The translations under genes and the position numbers were made by a program. From Bifidobacterium saimiriisciurei (GTDB lineage Bacteria; Actinomycetota; Actinomycetes; Actinomycetales; Bifidobacteriaceae), in contig NZ_WHZU01000009.1 in NCBI RefSeq assembly GCF_010667655.1, forward strand, positions 24,428-88,427: 64,000 nucleotides of DNA, read 5' to 3'. Below, in pieces: positions 34,255-42,188 of this stretch. Each line of letters begins with the position of its first letter. Position 1 is the first letter of the stretch. The notes beneath the pieces were generated by a model. The model was not told where the DNA came from. It worked only from the letters and a program-made list of their open reading frames with translations, and searched no databases.

Positions 34255-35895
34255 GTGAATCCTGAACACAACATCGTCGTCATCGGCGCCGGCGTCGCCG
34301 GACTGTCCGCGGCGCTCGCCGTGGCATCCGCCGGCCATGACGTCACACTGGTCACCAAGGCCGAACTCGTGGAATCCAACACCTACCATGCGCAAGGAGG
34401 TATCGCCGCCGCCATCTTCGCCGACGACGACCCGAAGCTCCACGCGCAGGACACCATGGCCGCCGGCCATGGCCTGTGCGAGCCGAAGGCCGTGGAGATC
34501 CTCACCCGTGAGGGTGTGGACCGCGTACGTGAATTCGCCGCGGCCGGCGTGCGTTTCGACCGGGACGCCGAAGGCCATATGCTGCGGGGGCTCGAAGCCG
34601 CCCACTGCCGTGCCCGCGTGGTGCATGCCGGGGGAGACGCCACCGGCAGGGTGCTCGAACTCGACGTGGCCGCCATGGTCCGCACCAACCCGCGCATCCA
34701 TATCATCGAGCACGCCTTCCTCGAAGACCTCGTTCTCCGTGACGGCGTCATCGCCGGAGTGCGGCTGCTGACGAAGTCGGGAAGCGACGTGCTTGCCGCC
34801 GACCGTGTCATCCTCGCCACCGGCGGCGCCGGCCGCATGTACCCGTACACCACCAACCCGCAGGTCGCCACAGCCGACGGTCTCGCCGCCGCCCTGCGCG
34901 CCGGCGCCGAAACCGCCGACCTCGAGTTCTACCAGTTCCACCCCACCGCGATGGCCGTCGGCGAGCACTTCCTCGTCTCCGAAGCCGTGCGCGGCGAAGG
35001 CGCGGTCCTGCTCGACGAACACGGCGAACGGTACATGACCCGCATCGACCCACGGGCCGAACTCGCCCCGCGCGACGTGGTCGCCCGCGAGAACTTCCGT
35101 GTGATGCAGCGGCAGAACGGCCGTCCCGTCATGCTCGACGTATCCCCGATGGCACGCGAACACCCCGACCTGGCCGCGTTCCTCTCTCGCCGTTTCCCGA
35201 CCATCGACGCCTACACCAGGTCCCTGGGCTTCGACTGGAGCCGCGAACCCATCCCCGTCGCACCGGCCGCCCACTACTACATGGGCGGCATCCGAACGGA
35301 CCTCAACGGCCGCGCGAGCATTCCCGGCCTGTATGCGGCGGGGGAGTGCGCCCGCACCGGCGTCATGGGATCGAACCGCCTGGCCTCCAACTCACTGCTC
35401 GAAGGCCTCGTGTTCGGCAGACGCGCCGGTCTTGCCGCCGTCGCCGACGGGCGGGACTCCATATGGCATCCCGTACCGTTCGCGAACTCCGCCACTGGCA
35501 AGCCATCCGGCGAACAGCCGGTGACGCTTGCCGTTCCCGCAACCGACGACCGGACCGATCCATCCGACGCATGGGATCGCGGCCATATCGAGGCTGCGAT
35601 GTGGCATGGCGTCGGCGTGCTGCGCGACGCCGACGGCCTCCGGACGGCGGTGCGCCGGCTGGGCGAGGGGCTGGCCCTCGCCAATGCCGACGCCGGCCCG
35701 GATCACGGCGTCGATTCGTCGTATGACGAACAGACGCATCGTCTCGAAAACCGCAACATGCTCACCGTCGGCTACGTGGCCGCCAACGCGGCGCTCGCCC
35801 GAACCGAATCCCGCGGCGCCCACGCCAGGACCGACTGTTCCGAACCGCGCGACGAATGGGCGCACTCCGTCGCCTACCGCATGCCCCTGCAGTGA
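34255..35895 (+). CDS. nadB: L-aspartate oxidase
   Basis: NadB is the FAD enzyme that oxidizes L-aspartate to iminoaspartate for NadA. The 546-aa protein has the FAD loop G-A-G-V-A-G-L-S-A (10-18) and N-T-Y-H-A-Q-G-G-I-A-A (about 42-52). Active-site features of the fumarate-reductase fold follow, such as H-P-T-A and H-Y-Y-M-G-G-I, then G-x-M-G-S-N-R-L-A-S-N-S-L-L-E-G. The GTG start at 34255 follows GAGGGGAG. It lies 63 bp after nadA and 26 bp before nadC. Confidence 0.96.
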   Translation: MNPEHNIVVIGAGVAGLSAALAVASAGHDVTLVTKAELVESNTYHAQGGIAAAIFADDDPKLHAQDTMAAGHGLCEPKAVEILTREGVDRVREFAAAGVRFDRDAEGHMLRGLEAAHCRARVVHAGGDATGRVLELDVAAMVRTNPRIHIIEHAFLEDLVLRDGVIAGVRLLTKSGSDVLAADRVILATGGAGRMYPYTTNPQVATADGLAAALRAGAETADLEFYQFHPTAMAVGEHFLVSEAVRGEGAVLLDEHGERYMTRIDPRAELAPRDVVARENFRVMQRQNGRPVMLDVSPMAREHPDLAAFLSRRFPTIDAYTRSLGFDWSREPIPVAPAAHYYMGGIRTDLNGRASIPGLYAAGECARTGVMGSNRLASNSLLEGLVFGRRAGLAAVADGRDSIWHPVPFANSATGKPSGEQPVTLAVPATDDRTDPSDAWDRGHIEAAMWHGVGVLRDADGLRTAVRRLGEGLALANADAGPDHGVDSSYDEQTHRLENRNMLTVGYVAANAALARTESRGAHARTDCSEPRDEWAHSVAYRMPLQ

Positions 35896-35921
35896 ATCCA
35901 CCTCCTCCAAAAGGAACCGCA

Positions 35922-36806
35922 TTGCTTACCGAACATCTCATCCATACGGTCGTCGAGGCAGCTCTGGCCGAAGACGCACCCTACGGCGACATCACCTGTG
36001 CGGCCACCATCCCGGCCGATGAGACCGGCGAGGTCTCGCTCGTCGCCCGCGAACCCGGCGTCATAAGCGGCATCGACGTCTTCAAGGCCGTCTTCACCAC
36101 ACAAAACCTCATCATCGAAGTCAATCCGTCCATCCACGACGGACAACGGTTCTCCGCAAGGCAGACACTCGCCACGGTCGGCGGCCCCATCCGAGACATC
36201 CTCACCGCCGAACGCGTGGCCCTGAACCTCACCCAGCGCATGAGCGGCATCGCCACCATGACCGCCGACTTCGTCAGGGAGGCGGCGCGCGGCAACTCAC
36301 TGCCCGACGCCACACACCCTCGCGGATTCGAACGCACGCGCATCGTCGACACCCGCAAGACCACGCCGCTGCTGCGCGCCTTCGAAAAATACGCCGTCAC
36401 CTGCGGCGGCGGCCACAACCACCGGTTCGGTCTCTCCGACGCCGTCATGCTCAAGGACAACCACCTCGCCGCGCTCGCCGCCCGAGGCCTCGACCTGGCC
36501 GACGCCATCCGACACGTGCGCGAACAGGTCGGCCACACCACGCATATCGAAGTGGAGGTCGATCGTCTCGACCAGATTCCAGGCGCTCTCGACGGCGGCG
36601 CCGACACCATCATGCTCGACAATTTCACCCTGGGCGACACGCGCCAGGGCGTCGAACTCATCGACGGCCGTGCGCTCGTGGAAGCCAGCGGCAACATGAC
36701 GCTCGACCGCGTGGCCGCGGTCGCCGCCACCGGCGTGGACATCATCTCCGTCGGCGCGCTCACCCACAGCGTCCGCAGCATCGACCTCGGACTCGACTAT
36801 GACTGA
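35922..36806 (+). CDS. nadC: Nicotinate-nucleotide pyrophosphorylase (carboxylating)
   Basis: NadC (quinolinate phosphoribosyltransferase) forms nicotinate mononucleotide from quinolinate and PRPP. The 294-aa protein has the N-terminal E-D-A-P-Y-G-D-I-T, R-V-A-L-N-L-T-Q-R-M-S-G-I-A-T, the conserved D-T-R-K-T-T-P-x-L-R near 139-148 and E-V-E-V-D near residue 211. The start is a TTG at 35922 seven bases after AAAAGGAA; no ATG of suitable spacing exists. The stop overlaps the next start by 8 bp. Confidence 0.95.
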   Translation: MLTEHLIHTVVEAALAEDAPYGDITCAATIPADETGEVSLVAREPGVISGIDVFKAVFTTQNLIIEVNPSIHDGQRFSARQTLATVGGPIRDILTAERVALNLTQRMSGIATMTADFVREAARGNSLPDATHPRGFERTRIVDTRKTTPLLRAFEKYAVTCGGGHNHRFGLSDAVMLKDNHLAALAARGLDLADAIRHVREQVGHTTHIEVEVDRLDQIPGALDGGADTIMLDNFTLGDTRQGVELIDGRALVEASGNMTLDRVAAVAATGVDIISVGALTHSVRSIDLGLDYD

Positions 36807-37983
36807 CGCCACGCTCTATCTCGACGCCGCCGCCACCGAACCGGTGTCGGGCAACGTCATCGACGCCATGCTGCCGTTCATGACCGACGCCTACGCGAAC
36901 CCCGCCAGCGTGCATCAGGACGGCAAGACCGCCGCCCGTGCGCTCGACGCCGCCCGCCGTTCGTTCGCCGGCGACCTCGGCGCCCATGCCGACGACGTCA
37001 TCTTCACCTCCGGCGGCACCGAATCCGACAATCTCGCCATCAAGGGCATCGCGTTGGCGGCCATGCGACGACTGCCGCAGGGCGTGCGCCCGTGCATCGT
37101 CGTCTCAGCGGTGGAGCACCCAGCCGTCGCCGAATCCGCACGGTGGATGGCGCGGTTCTTCGATGCCGACGTGTTTACGGTTCCCGTCGACGGGCGGGGG
37201 CGCATACGGCTCGACGCCTTGGAGGGGGCACTCGTCGCCGGTGATGGTGCGGGTTCGCGGCCCGTGCTCGTGTCGGTCATGCTCGCCAACAACGAGGTCG
37301 GCGCCATCCAGCCGGTCGAGGATGTCGTACGCATCGCGCATCGACATCATGTGCCCGTGCATGTGGACGCCGTACAGGCCGCCGGCCAGGTTCCGATTCA
37401 TATGCGCGACTGGGATGTGGACGCGCTCAGCGTCTCCGGTCACAAGTTCGGCACGCCCAAGGGTCTCGGCGCGCTACTGGTGCGCGGCCGCGTGCCCATA
37501 GAACCGCTGCTCAGCGGTGGAGGCCAGGAGCGTGGTCTGCGTTCCGGCACGCAGAACGTGGCCGGAGCGGTCGGGCTCGCCATTGCCTTGGATGAATCCA
37601 TCACGTTCATGCGCGAGCATCATGCCGAACTCGTCGCATCGCGCGATCGGCTCATCCGCGGCGTACTGGAAGCCATACCTCAGGCGCGACTGACCGGCGA
37701 CCCGGAGCATCGTCTTCCCGGCCACGCGTCGTTCATCTTTCCCGGCGTCACCGGCGAGGCGCTGCTCGTCGATCTCGACGCCCGTGGCATCGAATGCTCC
37801 TCCGGCTCGGCCTGTGCCATCGGCCGCCACGAGATTCCATCCACGCTGCTGGCCATGGGGTTAGAGCCCGCCGTGGCCAAGTCCGCCTTGCGACTCACCT
37901 TCCGTCGTCCGCTTGCCGATGCCGACATCGCGCGCATCATCGACGCCCTACGTGCCTCCTGCGAGTCTCTTGGTCTGCACTGA
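36799..37983 (+). CDS. Cysteine desulfurase (NifS/IscS-like) of the NAD operon
   Basis: This 394-aa class V PLP aminotransferase removes sulfur from cysteine. The PLP lysine is Lys216 in S-G-H-K-F-G, and the persulfide Cys339 is in S-S-G-S-A-C. Its overlap with nadC suggests a dedicated sulfur donor for the NadA Fe-S cluster, like NifS-type partners in Gram-positive nad operons. No scaffold protein is adjacent, so a general Fe-S role is the alternative. A strong terminator follows. Confidence 0.9.
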   Translation: MTDATLYLDAAATEPVSGNVIDAMLPFMTDAYANPASVHQDGKTAARALDAARRSFAGDLGAHADDVIFTSGGTESDNLAIKGIALAAMRRLPQGVRPCIVVSAVEHPAVAESARWMARFFDADVFTVPVDGRGRIRLDALEGALVAGDGAGSRPVLVSVMLANNEVGAIQPVEDVVRIAHRHHVPVHVDAVQAAGQVPIHMRDWDVDALSVSGHKFGTPKGLGALLVRGRVPIEPLLSGGGQERGLRSGTQNVAGAVGLAIALDESITFMREHHAELVASRDRLIRGVLEAIPQARLTGDPEHRLPGHASFIFPGVTGEALLVDLDARGIECSSGSACAIGRHEIPSTLLAMGLEPAVAKSALRLTFRRPLADADIARIIDALRASCESLGLH

Positions 37984-38028
37984 CTTTCAGGGGGTCGTGC
38001 ATGTCGATGTCTGGCTGGCATGTGAACG

Positions 38029-38074
38029 AAAAAGAGGACCGGCTCCGTCGATTTACGGAACCGGTCCTCTTTTT
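38029..38074. terminator. Bidirectional terminator after the NAD operon
   Basis: A 20-bp stem with one internal bulge or mismatch (left arm 38029-38048, right arm 38055-38074) is flanked by A5 and T5, so it ends transcription from both the nad operon and the convergent surface-protein gene. Confidence 0.93.
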
Positions 38075-38105
38075 CGGTGAATTATGCCGAAAGCGGTTCG
38101 AATGC

Positions 38106-39623
38106 TCAGGCGCGCTTGCGCAGCATCAGAGCGGCGCCCGCACCCAGCAGGGTGAGCATGGCGACGATGCCGCCGGTGACGTCGGCGCCCGTCTTGGCGA
38201 GACCGCTGGCCTTGGCGGTGCCGTTGGTTGCGGTGTTCGTGCCGTTGGTGGTCGCTGCGGGCTTCTTGGTGGTGTCGCCGGACGGCTTCGCGGCGGGGTT
38301 GTCCTTGCCGCTGTTCGGCGTGGTGCCGCTGTTGTTGCCGTTCGGCAGTACGACCTTGTCAAGCGTGGTGAACACGTATTTGATGGTCGCGCCAGAATCG
38401 CGGCCGGTGTAGATCACGACCTTCGTGTCGTAGTCATCGGAGAAGGTCACCTTCTTGCCGTTCTTGTATGTGGTGGCATGGTAGCCTCCCTGGTCCTTGC
38501 CGTTGGCTCCGGTGTAGTGGAACAGCGCGTCGCCGTCCTGCGCGGAGTAGCCGGGCACCGAGTTCTTCAGGCCGTTGAGGTCGGCGAGTTTCGTGTATAT
38601 GGTGGTCTTCGGGGACCATCCGTCGAAGCCCTTGCTGCTGTCGGCTTGGGTGTTGAAGTACCAGTACGAGGCCTCGAGGTAGGCGCGTTCCTTGGCGCTG
38701 AACCCGGCCAGCGGATCGACGGGCTTGGGGTCTTCCTTCTTCGGGTTGACGGTGATGGTCAGCGTGGCGGAGACGCCTTCGGCCGCGGTGCTCTTCTTGC
38801 CGGTCAGGCTGACTGTGGCGGTGCCGGCCTTCAGCGCCTTGATGCGGATGTCGGTGGCCGGGCTGGCGCCCATGTCGACGAATCCGATGTACTTGTCGGC
38901 CTGCGTGAGACCCCATTCGAAGTCGGCTTTGTTCGAGTTCTTGAGCTTGGCGCTCAGTCCGAGCTCGTCGTCGACGGTCAGCGTGGTCTTGTTGTCAGCG
39001 AACGCCTCGCCGTCCTTGCCGACGATGCTCGCCGACTTGGTCGGCTGCGGATCGGGCTGGGAGGGCGTGGTGCTGGTCAGATGGATGGTGCCGACCTTGT
39101 CGCCGCCGAGAATCGTCAGGTATGCGCCGGCGGGGGAGAGGTCCACCTTTTCGGACTCGACGGCGGTGTTGGCGTTGTATCCCTTGATGGAGAGGGAGAA
39201 GTGACTGTACTGGCCGCTGGAGTGGAAGATGCCGTCACTGGTCGCGGAACCGGAGTACATGCCGACCTGTATGGTCTTCTGCTGGTCGCCGGTGGCCGTG
39301 TATGTCACGTTGTATTCGCCGGGCTTGACGCCGACGTACTTGGTTTCGACGGTGTGGTCGTCCTTCGTGGTCGTGCCGTTGTTCAGCACGGCGGTCGGGA
39401 CGTCCTTCTCGCTGTTGACGGCGACGATGCCGAGGGCGCTGGTCTTCATGAGGTCGTTATGCGCCGGCAGTCCCGACAGATTGAAATCGTAGGTCGTCGT
39501 ATTCTCGGCGGCGGATGCGGCGGCGGTGCCGGTGAATCCGGCCATGCCGATGGTCAATGCCGCGGCGAGCAGGCCGGCGGCCGCACGGCCGAGCCGGCGT
39601 TTCTTCGTCTCCATGATTGTCAT
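38106..39623 (-). CDS. Sortase-anchored cell-surface protein
   Basis: This 505-aa secreted wall protein has a basic N terminus and hydrophobic signal sequence (about 1-38, cleavage near A-S-A-A-E). The body contains beta-rich repeats, including a Big-like segment around 195-295 ending I-T-V-N-P-K. A C-terminal globular part of unknown family (about 305-425) is followed by a Thr/Asn/Lys-rich spacer. The anchor is L-A-K-T-G, then a hydrophobic span and R-K-R-A. L-A-x-T-G is a variant of L-P-x-T-G. A host-glycan or extracellular-matrix role would be a guess. The start at 39623 follows AAGGAAG. No sortase is nearby. Confidence 0.87.
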   Translation of the reverse strand: MTIMETKKRRLGRAAAGLLAAALTIGMAGFTGTAAASAAENTTTYDFNLSGLPAHNDLMKTSALGIVAVNSEKDVPTAVLNNGTTTKDDHTVETKYVGVKPGEYNVTYTATGDQQKTIQVGMYSGSATSDGIFHSSGQYSHFSLSIKGYNANTAVESEKVDLSPAGAYLTILGGDKVGTIHLTSTTPSQPDPQPTKSASIVGKDGEAFADNKTTLTVDDELGLSAKLKNSNKADFEWGLTQADKYIGFVDMGASPATDIRIKALKAGTATVSLTGKKSTAAEGVSATLTITVNPKKEDPKPVDPLAGFSAKERAYLEASYWYFNTQADSSKGFDGWSPKTTIYTKLADLNGLKNSVPGYSAQDGDALFHYTGANGKDQGGYHATTYKNGKKVTFSDDYDTKVVIYTGRDSGATIKYVFTTLDKVVLPNGNNSGTTPNSGKDNPAAKPSGDTTKKPAATTNGTNTATNGTAKASGLAKTGADVTGGIVAMLTLLGAGAALMLRKRA

Positions 39624-39650
39624 GGGTGAACTTCCTTGTCTCTAAATCGG

Positions 39651-39677
39651 CCCCTCCGTGATTGTCGGGGAGGGGCG
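39651..39677 (-). promoter_or_regulatory. Leader hairpin of the surface-protein gene
   Basis: In the minus-strand leader GCCCCTCC and GGAGGGGC form an 8-bp GC stem with an 11-nt loop, about 30 nt before the start codon. It carries a GGAGG sequence in one arm and could act in attenuation or mRNA protection. Confidence 0.45.
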
Positions 39678-39731
39678 TCATGCGGCCTCATTCGTCACAG
39701 CATCACCAAACAAAACCCCACAACACCTTCG

Positions 39732-39760
39732 AGTCTAGTGGGACTATGGGGGTGATGTAA
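39732..39760 (-). promoter_or_regulatory. Promoter of the surface-protein gene
   Basis: On the minus strand TTACAT (39760-39755) and TAGACT (39737-39732) are exactly 17 bp apart. The start codon is about 110 bp downstream, leaving room for the leader hairpin. The rest of the 360-bp gap, about 39761-39880, shows no gene. Confidence 0.6.
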
Positions 39761-39880
39761 GAGGTAGGGGAAACTACGTAATTATGCCGATTAAGAGTTC
39801 CCCCATATCAACTTTTCAGGGGGTCTTATAGAGGGTATGTGAATCGGGTACGGAAGCGCCCGTGCCGGAAAGTGTCCGAC

Positions 39881-39925
39881 AACTGTTATGTCGCTGTGTT
39901 GCACAGTTGGCAAAACTGTTATACT
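39881..39925 (+). promoter_or_regulatory. gntR-ABC module promoter with candidate operators
   Basis: TTGCAC (39899-39904) and TATACT (39920-39925) form a promoter with 15-bp spacing. AACTGTTAT occurs at 39881-39889 and again at 39914-39922, 33 bp apart. ACAGTT-N5-AACTGT (39903-39919) is an inverted repeat between the boxes. This layout suits autorepression by the GntR protein encoded next. Confidence 0.5.
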
Positions 39926-39983
39926 GTTCTACATGACAGCACAACAGTACTGGTGCTGCCATGAACAAGGAAAGGGGCAAGGA

Positions 39984-40385
39984 ATGAGGCTGATCATCTC
40001 TTCCGTGTCCGGCGAACCCATCTACGAGCAGATCAAGACGCAGATCCGCTCGGCGGTGCTCTCCGGCGAACTCGAGGCGGGCGAGGCGTTGCCCTCGCTG
40101 CGCAAGCTCGCCAAGGAGCTACGCGTCTCCGTGCTCACCATCACCAGGGCGTACAGCGAACTGGCCGATGAGGGAGTGGTGAGGAACATCCAGGGCAAGG
40201 GCACCTTCGTCATGCCGAAAGGCAACGACGTGATGAAGGCGCAATTGGCCCGACGGGTGCGCAAAGGTCTCGGCGACGTCGTCGCGGCGGCGAAGGCGGC
40301 GGGGATCCCGCCCGCCGAACTGCACGCCATACTCGACGAGACCTATGCCACGCAGGACGCCGCCGGCGACCGTGACGGCCGCTGA
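39984..40385 (+). CDS. GntR family regulator, YtrA subfamily
   Basis: This 133-aa regulator has an N-terminal winged helix (about 8-75: P-I-Y-E-Q-I-K-x-Q-I, L-P-S-L-R-K-L-A-K-E-L-R-V-S, then G-K-G-T-F-V) and a short C-terminal helical part. That size is typical of YtrA regulators, which control adjacent ABC transporters. The ATG at 39984 follows AAGG. An ATPase and a permease follow in the same direction, so it most likely represses its own operon in response to a cell-envelope stress or peptide ligand. Confidence 0.92.
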   Translation: MRLIISSVSGEPIYEQIKTQIRSAVLSGELEAGEALPSLRKLAKELRVSVLTITRAYSELADEGVVRNIQGKGTFVMPKGNDVMKAQLARRVRKGLGDVVAAAKAAGIPPAELHAILDETYATQDAAGDRDGR

Positions 40386-40475
40386 TGGGGTGGCCCGAAA
40401 AACATGGACACATGGCCTTGGGTACGTAGCCCCGACGGGCCCGTATCCACATCATGAACCGTAAAGGAGAAAGCC

Positions 40476-41381
40476 ATGGTGCTTGACGCACTCTCCGGCA
40501 GCACGCCGTTCGCGCTCAGCGTGAACGGCGTATCCAAGCAATACGATTCCGGATTCCGGCTCGACGACATCACCTTCGACCTGCCGGCCGGATACATCAT
40601 GGGACTCATCGGACCCAACGGCGCGGGAAAATCCACGCTCATCAAACTCATCCTCAACATGGTCCGGCGCGACGCCGGCGGCATCGAGGTGCTCGGCCTC
40701 GACAACATCGCCGACGAGGAGCGGGTCAAGGAGCAGCTAGGCGTCGTCTTCGACTCCGGCTACTTCGTCGAGGTATGGACCGTCAACAAGGTCGAACAGG
40801 CCATGCGCGGCCTCTACGCCACATGGAACCACCGCCGGTTCGAACAGTATTGCAAACGATTCGGCCTCGACCGCCGAAAGAAGGTCAAGGAACTCTCGCG
40901 TGGCATGCTTATGAAGCTCATGCTTGCCGTGGCCTTGAGCCATGATGCGCGTCTGCTCATCCTCGACGAACCCACCAGTGGCCTGGACGTGCTTTCGCGC
41001 GACGAACTCATGGACATCCTCCACGAATACATCGAGGACGGCGAACATACCGTGCTGTTCAGCACGCACATCACCTCCGACCTGGAAAGCGCCGCCGACT
41101 TCATCACCTACATCACCCACGGCCGGCTCTACTTCACCGGCCCCAAGGACGAGTTCCTCGACGCGTTCCGCGTGGTCAAAGGAGGCCTCGCCGACCTCGA
41201 CGAAACGCTACGGGCCAAGGCCGTCGGCATCCACCGGTACGAGACCGGATTCGACGCCCTCCTGCGCGTGGAGGACGTGAAGGCGCTCGCCGGAGACCGG
41301 CGGCCGCAGCTGCTCGTCGAACCGGCAGGCATCGACGACATCATCCGACTGACCAACGTGAGGAAAGGAAACGCACGATGA
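40476..41381 (+). CDS. ABC transporter ATP-binding protein
   Basis: This 301-aa ATPase has Walker A G-P-N-G-A-G-K-S-T (about 44-52), a degenerate signature E-L-S-R-G-M (around 138-143), Walker B L-L-I-L-D-E-P-T-S-G (about 160-169) and switch His in F-S-T-H-I. The form matches YtrB/BcrA-like ATPases in GntR-linked modules. Its stop overlaps the permease start by 4 bp (ATGA). The transported substrate is unknown. Confidence 0.92.
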   Translation: MVLDALSGSTPFALSVNGVSKQYDSGFRLDDITFDLPAGYIMGLIGPNGAGKSTLIKLILNMVRRDAGGIEVLGLDNIADEERVKEQLGVVFDSGYFVEVWTVNKVEQAMRGLYATWNHRRFEQYCKRFGLDRRKKVKELSRGMLMKLMLAVALSHDARLLILDEPTSGLDVLSRDELMDILHEYIEDGEHTVLFSTHITSDLESAADFITYITHGRLYFTGPKDEFLDAFRVVKGGLADLDETLRAKAVGIHRYETGFDALLRVEDVKALAGDRRPQLLVEPAGIDDIIRLTNVRKGNAR

Positions 41382-42091
41382 ACGCGGTAGTGAAATCCAT
41401 GCGCGTCGACTGGGCGCGCATCACCAGCGGAGGATGGGGTATGATCGCCGGCTACATGCTGATGAGCCCGGCGATGATGGCACTGTTCGGCATCCTGTTC
41501 GGCGGCGACGATTCGGCCGGCGCCATCGCCTGGCTGTACCAATACATCAGCGGCATGAACCTGCTGATGTTCGTCAGCTTCGTCACCTTCCCCGCCGTCT
41601 ACCAGGACACCGGCAACAACGCCGACATGAACGGCCTGATGCCGGTCTCACGTCGCAACCAGGTGATCGGACGCTACGTGTATCTGCTGCTGTTCGGCAT
41701 CATGCTCGTCGTGGAGAACACCGTGATGTATCCCCTCGGCTTCGCCGCCGCGGGAGCGTTGGGCACCATGGGCGCGATGCCATGGAGGACGATTGCCATC
41801 CAAGGGCTCGTCTACGCGCTATGCTCCGCGTTGGTACTCGTATGCTCCTACCGGTTCAAAGGGCAGACGCTCATGTACGTCGTGGTCTTCGGCGGATCCG
41901 CACTGCTGATCCTCGGATTCGTGGTGACGATGCGGTTCGAGGACCAGGTCCGCGCGGTGGCCGAATGGCTGGGTGGACACGTGTTCTCGTCGATGGGGCT
42001 TACGGTCGCACTCGGCGTGGTCGTCGCCGTCATCGCGCTTGCGGTCTCGTATCTCGCGTCCGTGCGCATTTACGAACGCAGGGAGATGTGA
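41378..42091 (+). CDS. ABC-2 type permease subunit
   Basis: This 237-aa membrane protein has about six spans (roughly 20-40, 50-70, 103-125, 143-162, 168-188, 203-225). It belongs to the small ABC-2 permeases paired with YtrB-like ATPases. There are no obvious soluble domains. It is translationally coupled to the ATPase. The module may pump or sense envelope-active compounds; no substrate evidence is visible. Confidence 0.88.
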   Translation: MNAVVKSMRVDWARITSGGWGMIAGYMLMSPAMMALFGILFGGDDSAGAIAWLYQYISGMNLLMFVSFVTFPAVYQDTGNNADMNGLMPVSRRNQVIGRYVYLLLFGIMLVVENTVMYPLGFAAAGALGTMGAMPWRTIAIQGLVYALCSALVLVCSYRFKGQTLMYVVVFGGSALLILGFVVTMRFEDQVRAVAEWLGGHVFSSMGLTVALGVVVAVIALAVSYLASVRIYERREM

Positions 42092-42117
42092 CCGGCGACC
42101 GATAGACGGCGGAAATA

Positions 42118-42155
42118 GAATCGGCCTTCGTAAAACAGTATCCGAAGGCCGATTC
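42118..42155. terminator. Bidirectional terminator after the ABC module
   Basis: A perfect 13-bp stem, GAATCGGCCTTCG (42118-42130) and CGAAGGCCGATTC (42143-42155), with a 12-nt loop, lies between the convergent permease and GH32 genes. Confidence 0.85.
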
Positions 42156-42188
42156 CTCGTTTATGGGCGGGGTCTCTCCCGCGCCTGC

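Noticed and set aside
32935..35274. 779-codon minus-strand frame over nadA/nadB
   Set aside because: Shadow frame; Val/Gly/His-rich composition and strong nad genes on the other strand.
38106..39623. Pilin (backbone or tip)
   Set aside because: No pilin motif, E-box or adjacent class C sortase was seen; a single wall-anchored protein is the safer call.
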